A stretch of DNA of 13,312 nucleotides, taken from Clostridiaceae bacterium (lineage in GTDB: Bacteria; Bacillota; Clostridia; Saccharofermentanales; Fastidiosipilaceae). Below are positions 7,406 to 13,312 of this stretch, one piece after another. Under the pieces are notes generated by a model that was given only the letters and a program-made list of their open reading frames with translations, was not told the DNA's origin and did no database searches. A program made the translations under genes and the position numbers. Numbering within the stretch: position 1 is the stretch's first letter; each line of letters opens with the position of its first letter. The DNA lies in the NCBI GenBank assembly GCA_012800515.1, contig JAAZJE010000138.1:1-13312 (forward strand), in the 5' to 3' direction.

Positions 7406-8671
7406 ATGAACAACGCACAGACTGTCGGGAGCGCCCGACGCAATAACAAAGAATCCGATGGCCGAGTAGGCAAGCGCAAGCGCGCTAACCCGAGGCTGGC
7501 GGGAGTCCGTTGCATTAGCGGCTGGAGCGCCATCATGTATTGGCGGGTTCCCTTTATCGACGCTCACTTTGATCTTTCGACTCTCGTCGGCCCGAAAGAA
7601 CATATAACCGTTTTCAACTACGCCGACCGCTATCAGAACAAGAAACATCAGGTTCATTACTGCAAATTACGTGTGCCACCCAAATACGTTATATATGATC
7701 CGAAACGCGAGGTACACGTGGCTTCACCGGAGCTGGCCTTTCTGCAGGTGGCGCAGGATCTGGATATTCTCGGTGCGATTCTTTTGGCGATCCTCCTTTG
7801 TGCGTTTCCGGACGGTTTGTTCTCGCAGCCGCTGACTACGTTGAAAAAATTGCTCGACTGTGCGCAGAGAATGAGCGGACATCGTGGGCGCAGGCGGGCT
7901 TTGCGAGCATTGCGATACGCTGCCGAGGGGTGTAATTCGCCGCGTGAAGCGGTGGTTTTCATGCTCCTCTCTCTGCCGAATGCTCTGGGCGGACTGAATC
8001 TGCGAGGTCTGCGCTTTAACCATAAGATCGTTCTGAGGCGAGCGGACGGCGGGAGCGGCGTTTTCTACGGTGATTTTGTTTTGCCGTCGGAGCGACTCGT
8101 CATAGAGTATGACGGGATAACGCATCATGGTAGCAAGGAGGCGCAGATAGCCGATTCGCGGCGAGCCCTGCGGCTGAGCCGCGAGAACTTTGCGGTTGTG
8201 AGCATGACGACGCTGCATGCGGAGAATCCGTCGGACTTTGAGTTGTTCGCCCGCGATTTGTTGTACCGCAGGTTGGGAAGGCGGATTCGGATCCGAGCCC
8301 GGGGTTTCTGGAAACTGCGCCATACATTACAGGATATGCTGATGGACAGCGCTCTGCCGGAGTGGGAGATGCGTAAGGCGCAAGGCGACCCGGACAGATA
8401 TCTGGGCTATTATGACCGTCGCGATAGCCGACGTGAGGTGGAACGCATACAGGTTATGAATTTGTTTGACGGTCCGAGGCGTTGGGGTTTGGATACGTGG
8501 CCTTGGAATCGTTCGGCGCTACACTTTCTGGAAAGAGAGGAGCGTCAACGCCGGGCCGAGGGTCGACGAGCTGGTGAGCGGCGCTATGCCCGAAGCTTTC
8601 CGGTGCGGCAGATTGCGTCCGAGTTGCGTGCTCGTGGCGCAACGCCGATATACGGTCGGGCTCTGTGTTGA
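7406..8671 (+). CDS. DUF559/Vsr-like PD-(D/E)XK endonuclease-domain protein
   Basis: A 421-residue protein. The centre matches the DUF559/very-short-patch-repair nuclease-like pattern: a presumed metal site at D223 in YGDFVLPSERLVIEYDG, E234 and D236 in IEYDG, and H240/H241 just after. DSRRALRLSRENFAVVSMTT (250-269) corresponds to the usual strand-helix following the active site. Upstream, VASPELAFLQVAQDLDILG (105-123) resembles the segment found before DUF559 in actinobacterial and clostridial proteins, some with AbiEi-like regions. The first 30 residues and residues 375-410 are strongly arginine-rich, suggesting nucleic-acid contact. Function is not established: repair, restriction-like or toxin-related roles are all possible. 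The start is set by GGGAGG (7393-7398), 7 nt before the ATG. It has its own promoter and terminator, runs opposite to both neighbours, and uses many G-ending codons, unlike the C-ending style of the Mur ligase gene. Horizontal acquisition is likely. Confidence 0.7.
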   Translation: MNNAQTVGSARRNNKESDGRVGKRKRANPRLAGVRCISGWSAIMYWRVPFIDAHFDLSTLVGPKEHITVFNYADRYQNKKHQVHYCKLRVPPKYVIYDPKREVHVASPELAFLQVAQDLDILGAILLAILLCAFPDGLFSQPLTTLKKLLDCAQRMSGHRGRRRALRALRYAAEGCNSPREAVVFMLLSLPNALGGLNLRGLRFNHKIVLRRADGGSGVFYGDFVLPSERLVIEYDGITHHGSKEAQIADSRRALRLSRENFAVVSMTTLHAENPSDFELFARDLLYRRLGRRIRIRARGFWKLRHTLQDMLMDSALPEWEMRKAQGDPDRYLGYYDRRDSRREVERIQVMNLFDGPRRWGLDTWPWNRSALHFLEREERQRRAEGRRAGERRYARSFPVRQIASELRARGATPIYGRALC

Positions 8672-8837
8672 GCACAAAGGGGATCTGTGCGCGTGCCCCG
8701 GAACGGGGGCCGCGGTTTTTGCTCGGGGCCGAGGCTAGGAGTCAGGGCTCTATTGACGGAAATCGTTTCAGGTTGCCTCCCGACCTAAAAAACTAGAATC
8801 AGATTAAAATCAGATTAATGAACTTATCAATTATTAC

Positions 8838-8867
8838 TACCGCCTAATCATACGGCGGTATTTTTTT
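8838..8867 (+). terminator. Rho-independent terminator for the DUF559-like gene
   Basis: TACCGCC (8838-8844) pairs perfectly with GGCGGTA (8854-8860) around a 9-nt loop and is followed at once by seven T. The orientation fits rightward transcription. It lies 167 nt after the stop codon of the nuclease-like gene, so the transcript has a long 3' untranslated part. Confidence 0.85.
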
Positions 8868-9002
8868 GTCCAACGAGCCATTGGAAAAGGCAAATCCGAT
8901 CGAACTAAGCCCTTCTCAGGCGTACTGATACAGCCGTGCCGGTCAAACCACTCCTCCCCGGTCGAGATTTCAGTTTTTACGGCGTGGGAGACCGGAAATT
9001 TT

Positions 9003-9026
9003 GGTTGGAGGGTTGGGGTTGAGGGG
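9003..9026 (+). other. G-tract cluster, possible G-quadruplex
   Basis: The plus strand carries five G tracts in 24 nt (GG, GG, GGG, GGGG, GGGG), with loops of one to four T/A-rich bases, ending GGGTTGGGGTTGAGGGG. The spacing permits a two- or three-layer quadruplex. It lies between the two transcription units and could alternatively be only a compositional feature. Confidence 0.4.
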
Positions 9027-9374
9027 CTGAACCCACAGCTTTGCCAAAACGGAGTGAGTTTAACGTCCAAACGCCTCTCCGCTGACCTCGATTTCGGATA
9101 TTACAGAGAGGAGTGGGGGGCACCTCGATTGATACGCTGTAAAAACTCAAATTCGGGTCGGGGATGGGGAAGTGGAAGTATCGAGTTGTCTGGGAACAGG
9201 ATGCGCTGGCCGGATTTAGCGCCTGTGAAGGTCGGAACCATCGTCGTTTGGGTGCGCGGCTCAGACTGAGGCTGTAATGGTTGAAATAGCGGGCGAAGTG
9301 AGGGCGAGTAGGACGAAACTGGGCGGGGTAGGGCTGAGTGAATATCTGGGATTAGGACGAAGTTGAGTGAAGAA

Positions 9375-9387
9375 CCGGGGCACCCGG
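9375..9387 (-). terminator. Weak candidate hairpin after the nucleotidase gene
   Basis: CCGGG and CCCGG form a perfect 5-bp stem with a 3-nt loop, 9 nt beyond the stop codon of the leftward nucleotidase gene. No T run follows, only TTCTTC, so termination here would be weak or Rho-dependent. Confidence 0.25.
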
Positions 9388-9396
9388 CAGGGAGCG

Positions 9397-10887
9397 TTAT
9401 CGACCGACCAACGGGGCCTCAAGGCTGATACGAACCTCTGGAGGTGCGCCTTGGGTCAGACGACTCCTGATCGGCACCCTCTTAGTGCGGAAGAATTCGA
9501 TGAGATTGTCCTGGCTCGAGGTACTGACGACGCGAACTCGACCCGCCTCGGCCAGTTCTTCATGGGTAACACCAAAGGTCTCGGCGACAATTCCGTAGTG
9601 ATACTCCTGCATCGCGATACGGAAACTGCGTTCCGGATCAATCGGCTCCCCGTCCATCGTGATACTCACGACTTCACCGGAAGCGGCAATATCCGCCCGC
9701 AGACCGGCGCTCCACTGATAGAACTCGCGGCCGTTTTCATCATAGAGATATCGCATCAGGTGCGCTATCATGCGTGACAGCATCGCGCCCGTTACCGAAA
9801 AGCTGATCATCGCCTCATCGAAAGGAAATGACTCCAGCAGCGCCGCGTGCGTGACCAGGCGATTAAGCGCCGGTCGACGAATCGAACCGGAAGCCACAAA
9901 AGCTACGTCTACACCGAGCTGATAGCGGAAAACGTCGGCAAACAAACTGCCCAACTCAGTCTGGCGATAACGCGTCGTATGCTCGAAATCGTGCGGCAGG
10001 CGACAAATCACGGCATTGTACTTACCGTCGACTTCGTCTTTATACTGATTCAGCAACTCGTCCAAAACCGGGTCGTGCGGACAGTGCGAATCGTCGATCG
10101 GAATGGCCTCCCAAGTATATTCATGCACCGAATTCGTATCCATATCGATCAGCAGGTCATAACGGCCGATGAATTCCGTTCCCGACCCGACCTGCGTAAT
10201 GAGAATATCGTTGACCTTTTCCGGCCGTTCGAGCAGAGTGTGGGTATGCCCGCCGATAATCAAATCAACGCCGAGCTCCAACGGCAACAGGGCCGCCAAC
10301 TTCTTATCATCCTCGAAGCCGATGTGCGTCAGCAGCACCGTCAAGTCGATATCCAAGTCACGGTAATTGTTGCAAATGTACTCCACTTCGCGAGCGGCAT
10401 CCTCAACAGTGATGAAACCACCGATCAGCGGATCTTTAACATGCATTACCTCCTTGGTAATAATGCCGATAAAAAGAATTCGAATCCCGTCCACCTCCAA
10501 GATAAGGTAAGGGTGAAAGAGATTCGCGCCGGTCGGCTTAATAAATAAATTCGCGTTCACGATCGGAAAAGTCGCGCACCGCTCCAGAAACATCAGGTGC
10601 GCCAAGCCGTAATCGGTCTCATGATTTCCGACCGTCACCACATCCGGACTGAGCATATTCATCAACAGAATCGTCGAAATGCCCCTATACTCCTGATCAA
10701 TAATCGAGCCTTGCAGCATATCTCCGGAAATCACGTACAGAACCGGATCCGTCTCCTCGGCACGGGTCTTTTGCACATATCCGGAGAGCATGCTCATCCC
10801 GCCGACGAGATTCTCCCGTCCTTCCTTGGCAAAAAAGTCCCCGTGCATATCGTTGGAATGCAACAATACCAGTCTGCGTAAGTTCAT
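9397..10887 (-). CDS. Two-domain metallophosphatase/5'-nucleotidase (UshA-like), cytosolic
   Basis: A 496-residue enzyme expected to hydrolyse nucleotides or UDP-sugars with a dinuclear metal centre. The N-terminal calcineurin-like domain shows D13-x-H15 (HSNDMHGD), SGDMLQGS (54-61, D56), VGNHETD (86-92), LLTHIG (185-190) and GGHTHT (212-217). These are the full set of metal ligands. The C-terminal substrate domain runs from about 295 and shows ELGSLFADVF (311-320), ASGSIRR (332-338, in place of the common NGGGIR) and FPFDE (354-358). It ends with the aromatic-bearing EFYQWSAGL segment. Unlike periplasmic or exported members it has no signal peptide. The ATG at 10887 has GAGGAG 5 nt upstream; the longer start at 10920 is unsupported. 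It lies 49 nt after the ABC ATPase gene in the same direction, so it is probably the last gene of that operon, possibly linking salvage to uptake (inference). Confidence 0.9.
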   Translation of the reverse strand: MNLRRLVLLHSNDMHGDFFAKEGRENLVGGMSMLSGYVQKTRAEETDPVLYVISGDMLQGSIIDQEYRGISTILLMNMLSPDVVTVGNHETDYGLAHLMFLERCATFPIVNANLFIKPTGANLFHPYLILEVDGIRILFIGIITKEVMHVKDPLIGGFITVEDAAREVEYICNNYRDLDIDLTVLLTHIGFEDDKKLAALLPLELGVDLIIGGHTHTLLERPEKVNDILITQVGSGTEFIGRYDLLIDMDTNSVHEYTWEAIPIDDSHCPHDPVLDELLNQYKDEVDGKYNAVICRLPHDFEHTTRYRQTELGSLFADVFRYQLGVDVAFVASGSIRRPALNRLVTHAALLESFPFDEAMISFSVTGAMLSRMIAHLMRYLYDENGREFYQWSAGLRADIAASGEVVSITMDGEPIDPERSFRIAMQEYHYGIVAETFGVTHEELAEAGRVRVVSTSSQDNLIEFFRTKRVPIRSRLTQGAPPEVRISLEAPLVGR

Positions 10888-10936
10888 TTGTCTCCTCTGC
10901 TCCGTGTCTGTGCCTGGCAAAGCCGGCGGTTCTACT

Positions 10937-11746
10937 CTACGCCGTCAACACTACCTTATCGCTGAGAGGGAGGTCGCCGTTCGCCTGCCGACGGAACATC
11001 TCCACCAGAAGCGGCACGGTCAATCCTTCTTTTTCGGCGCCGGACACATCGGCCACCACATGCCCCTCATGCAACATAATCAAACGATTGCCGTACTGGA
11101 TCGCATTTTGCATATTGTGCGTAATCATCAGCGTCGTCTGCCGATACTCGCGCACCAGCCGATCGGTCAGCTCCATCACCTGAAGACTCGTATTCGGATC
11201 CAGCGAGGCCGTATGCTCATCGAGTAGGAGCAGTTTCGGTCGCCGCAGCGTCGCCATCAACAGCGACAAGGCCTGCCGCTGTCCGCCCGACAGATAGCGC
11301 ACCGGCACATCCAGTCGATCCTCCAGCCCGAGCCCGAGGAACTCCAGCCGCTCCTTAAACATCGCCCGCAAGCCGGCATCTACACTGCGCCCGAGCCCGC
11401 TGCGCTCCCCGCGCCGCCAGGCAATCGCCATATTCTCGGCAATCGTCAAATCGCTCGCCGTCCCCGTCGAAGGATTCTGAAACACCCTGCCGATATATTT
11501 CGCCCGCCGGCGCGCCGGCTGCTTATTGAGCACCATATCCCCCAGCCTGATCTCGCCCGTATCGACACCGTACGAACCGGCAATGCAATTCATAAGCGTC
11601 GTCTTGCCGGTCCCGTTGCTACCGATTACACTGACGAAGTCGCCGGTGTTCAGCACGAGATTGAAATCTCGGAGAACGCGGTTTTCATGTATGGTTCCGC
11701 GACCAAAGGCTTTATTTACATTTTCAATCGACAATAACATCGTCAT
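10937..11746 (-). CDS. ABC importer ATP-binding protein
   Basis: A 269-residue ATPase subunit. Walker A GSNGTGKTT is at 42-50, the Q-loop glutamine at 90, signature LSGGQ at 152-156, Walker B LLLLDE at 172-177 and the H-loop histidine at 210, so all catalytic elements are intact. The VFQNPSTGTASDLTIAENMA segment (88-107) and the signature region resemble ATPases that pair with LivH-like permeases in TrpXYZ-type uptake systems of Bacillota. The first codon at 11746 overlaps the permease stop in an ATGA tetranucleotide (11743-11746), with AGGAG six nucleotides upstream. This indicates coupled translation. It powers import by the permease encoded just upstream. Confidence 0.92.
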   Translation of the reverse strand: MTMLLSIENVNKAFGRGTIHENRVLRDFNLVLNTGDFVSVIGSNGTGKTTLMNCIAGSYGVDTGEIRLGDMVLNKQPARRRAKYIGRVFQNPSTGTASDLTIAENMAIAWRRGERSGLGRSVDAGLRAMFKERLEFLGLGLEDRLDVPVRYLSGGQRQALSLLMATLRRPKLLLLDEHTASLDPNTSLQVMELTDRLVREYRQTTLMITHNMQNAIQYGNRLIMLHEGHVVADVSGAEKEGLTVPLLVEMFRRQANGDLPLSDKVVLTA

Positions 11747-12630
11747 TTTATACTCCTATCCTCTTCCTTGCCTTGCAACCGCTTAATCTCCGGCAGCCAC
11801 AGCACCAGCGCCAACACGATGGCCGAGAATAATTTCAGATCCTGCGGCTGAACTCCCAGCGTCAGGACCAGGTCAATTACCAAACGATACAAAATCGAAC
11901 CGATCGTAATCACCAGCAAATGCCAGGCTATCTTCTTCGGACGGAACAGAACCTCCGAGATAATAACCGACGCCAAGCCGATCACGATCGTGCCGGTTCC
12001 CATGCCGACATCGGCATAGCCGTTGTTTTGCGCGATCAGCGCCCCGGCCAGCGCGATCAATCCGTTACCGAGCATATATCCCAGCACCTTCATCAGGTTG
12101 ATATTGATGCTGTTCGCCTCGGCCATAACCTCATTATTACCGGTCGCCCGCAAAGACAGGCCGACTTCCGTTTGGAAAAACCAGGTCAGAACCACAACCA
12201 CCAACCCGACCGCTATCGTACCGACAATCGCGGTGGAAGCCAGACGGCTTATACCAGCGGCTTGCAAAGTTCGCATCAGCGTCGACTGCCCCGCCAAACT
12301 CAGATTCGCGCGGTTCGAAAGAACGCGCAAATTCACCGAGTACAACCCGGTAAGCATAAGAATACCGGTCAGCAGCGCCGGAATCTTCATCTTTGTATGT
12401 AAAAAGCCGGCAATCAACCCGGCCAGCATACCGGCCACCATCGCCAGTATGGTCGCCGCAACAGGCGGAACACCCTGAACGATCAGGGTGACTCCCACCG
12501 CCGCTCCCAGGGGAAAGGTTCCCTCCGCCGAGAGATCGGCGATATCCAGAACCCGGTAGGTCATAAAAACGCCTATGGCCAGAATCGCCCACAGCAGACC
12601 TTGCGCAACACTGGAAAAAATAATGTCCAT
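11743..12630 (-). CDS. ABC importer permease (branched-chain-like, TrpXYZ-type)
   Basis: A 295-residue integral membrane protein with about eight hydrophobic segments. It begins GLLWAILAIGVFMTYRVLDIADLSAEGTFPLGAA-like (residues 11-44), a hallmark of the LivH-type permeases that accompany PF04392-type binding proteins. TGNNEVMAEANSI (residues about 163-175) is the cytoplasmic loop expected to contact the ATPase. GGGGAG lies 7 nt before the ATG at 12630. The gene is between the binding protein and ATPase genes, the usual order. In Bacillota related systems carry aromatic amino acids, but other solutes are known or possible, so the substrate is unassigned. Confidence 0.92.
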   Translation of the reverse strand: MDIIFSSVAQGLLWAILAIGVFMTYRVLDIADLSAEGTFPLGAAVGVTLIVQGVPPVAATILAMVAGMLAGLIAGFLHTKMKIPALLTGILMLTGLYSVNLRVLSNRANLSLAGQSTLMRTLQAAGISRLASTAIVGTIAVGLVVVVLTWFFQTEVGLSLRATGNNEVMAEANSININLMKVLGYMLGNGLIALAGALIAQNNGYADVGMGTGTIVIGLASVIISEVLFRPKKIAWHLLVITIGSILYRLVIDLVLTLGVQPQDLKLFSAIVLALVLWLPEIKRLQGKEEDRSIK

Positions 12631-12682
12631 TTAGTGACTCCCCATCACTTTGCGACCTTCCGCGGCCGCCCAACAAAACGGC

Positions 12683-12708
12683 TCCGGCCGACTACAAAGC
12701 CGGCCGGA
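12683..12708 (-). terminator. Intercistronic hairpin between binding protein and permease genes
   Basis: TCCGGCCG (12683-12690) and CGGCCGGA (12701-12708) form a perfect 8-bp GC-rich stem with a 10-nt loop in the 89-bp gap. In the leftward transcript it is followed by GCCGTTTTGTT, a poor T tract. It probably acts as a partial terminator or as a 3' stabiliser, giving more binding protein than membrane components. Confidence 0.6.
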
Positions 12709-12719
12709 ATCCATACTAC

Positions 12720-13312
12720 TCACTTTCCGCTCTTGATCGACTTGGGATCGATACCCAGAGCCGCCGCCATCTCTTCATTCACTTCCAGCGACAGATCCTT
12801 GGGATACTCCGCCGGGACATCCTTCGGCTCGGCATTACCGCCCAAAACCTTCAGCTTCAGCGCCTGGCGCCCGGTCTGAAGACCCAGCTGGTAATAATCG
12901 ATGCCGTACGTGGCCAGACCGCCCTCTTCAACCTGTGACACCGAACCCGCCACAACCGGAACCTTGTATTCCTTGGCCACTTCTCCAACCGTCTGTGCCG
13001 CGGCCGCCAAAGTATTGTCGGTCGGGATATAGATGCCGTCAACCTGCTTGGCCAGATTTGTCATCATCTGCTCAACGTCATTGGTCGAAGTCACCGTCAT
13101 CTCAACCACTTTGACACCGGCCTTGGCCAGCTCGACCTTCGCCATATCGATCTGCTCGACGGAATTCTGCTCGCCTAAGTTATAGATCAGTCCGACGGTC
13201 TTCATATCCGGCTTGATGCCGAGAAGCAGCGCAATCTGATCGGCAATAGGCGCCATATCGGAAGTTCCGGTGACGAGACCGCCCGGCTTCTCCATGCTCG
13301 CAATCAGTCCGG
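12720..13312 (-). CDS. ABC importer substrate-binding protein, partial (N-terminus outside window)
   Basis: The C-terminal 196 or so residues of a PF04392-type periplasmic-binding-protein-like receptor; the 5' part, including any lipoprotein signal peptide, lies beyond the window edge. The reading frame is open to the last base (preceding residues GLIAS), so the ATG at 13295 is internal. EKPGGLVTGTSD is the family's conserved turn. KTVGLIYNLGEQNS begins the second lobe, DGIYIPTDNTLAAAA forms part of the ligand pocket, and ATYGIDYYQLGLQTGRQA is a strongly conserved C-terminal motif. It should capture the solute outside the membrane and deliver it to the permease encoded 89 nt downstream. Regulation, such as a T-box or another leader, would be outside the window. 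Confidence 0.92.
   Translation of the reverse strand, partial: GLIASMEKPGGLVTGTSDMAPIADQIALLLGIKPDMKTVGLIYNLGEQNSVEQIDMAKVELAKAGVKVVEMTVTSTNDVEQMMTNLAKQVDGIYIPTDNTLAAAAQTVGEVAKEYKVPVVAGSVSQVEEGGLATYGIDYYQLGLQTGRQALKLKVLGGNAEPKDVPAEYPKDLSLEVNEEMAAALGIDPKSIKSGK

Larger units (their letters stand above)
8672..9396. other. Long intergenic region without a convincing gene
   Basis: About 725 bp separate the nuclease-like gene from the nucleotidase gene. Seen here are a tandem AATCAGATTA repeat at 8797-8806 and 8808-8817, a terminator at 8838-8867, G-rich runs at 9003-9026 and 9108-9180, and a repeated TAGGACGAA/TGAGTGAA motif pair at 9309-9371. An inverted repeat CCGGTC/GACCGG lies at 8958-8963 and 8990-8995. 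Two small open frames (8837-9070 minus, 9054-9269 plus) lack ribosome binding sites and recognisable domains. A structured RNA or a degraded accessory element is possible but not shown. Confidence 0.5.

Noticed and set aside
7154..7657. N-terminal part of the long leftward frame continuing from the membrane remnant into the nuclease-like gene
   Set aside because: It is antisense to the start of the nuclease-like gene and to its promoter; the hydrophobic coding signal begins only at the GTG at 7153.
7724..8323. Long antisense frames within the nuclease-like gene
   Set aside because: Gln/Arg/Ser/Pro-rich translations mirror the sense codons; the sense frame has motifs, a promoter and a ribosome site.
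8770..8790. Hairpin AGGTTG/CGACCT as a terminator for the nuclease-like gene
   Set aside because: It is followed by A residues on the plus strand, not T; the hairpin at 8838-8860 with seven T is far better.
8837..9070. 77-codon leftward frame in the intergenic region
   Set aside because: It has no recognisable ribosome site or family and runs through the terminator hairpin at its 3' end.
9054..9269. 71-codon rightward frame
   Set aside because: It sits in G-rich DNA, with no domain and a composition typical of chance frames.

Overview
This 13.3 kb window looks chromosomal and probably comes from a moderately GC-rich member of the Bacillota (Clostridia-like). The reasons are strong AGGAGG-type ribosome binding sites, a consensus sigma-A-type promoter, a membrane gene paired with an HxxxD acyltransferase of a kind I associate with Clostridia, and a binding protein/permease/ATPase cassette of the TrpXYZ type. 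The taxon is inference. No rRNA, tRNA, CRISPR array or complete insertion sequence was seen.

Layout, left to right. (1) 298-2957, rightward: a cytosolic five-Asp-box sialidase-like protein followed 59 nt later by a MurE-like Mur ligase that keeps the ATP-binding machinery but lacks the diaminopimelate-recognition motifs. (2) 2959-4164, leftward: a GT4 glycosyltransferase whose stop codon is one base from that of the Mur ligase. (3) 4408-6521, leftward: an HxxxD acyltransferase overlapping by 11 bp a small multi-spanning membrane protein. The membrane gene is broken by one extra base in a homopolymer, and its missing C-terminus can be read intact in the next frame. (4) 6639-7153, leftward: an apparent decayed membrane-protein gene in two frames. 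(5) 7406-8671, rightward: a self-contained unit with a near-perfect promoter, a DUF559/Vsr-like PD-(D/E)XK nuclease-type protein and a downstream terminator. It is probably an acquired accessory gene. (6) 8672-9396: about 725 bp without a convincing gene, with the terminator, G-rich tracts and short repeats. (7) 9397-13312, leftward: an ABC importer (binding protein cut by the window edge, intercistronic hairpin, permease, ATPase with ATGA overlap) and then a two-domain metallophosphatase/5'-nucleotidase.

The genes suggest cell-envelope and glycan work on the left (Mur ligase, glycosyltransferase, acyltransferase, sialidase-like protein) and solute uptake with nucleotide salvage on the right, separated by an accessory zone with the nuclease-like gene and a gene relic. 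The items most worth following up are the non-canonical Mur ligase, the homopolymer frameshift in the membrane partner of the acyltransferase, and the isolated nuclease-like gene.
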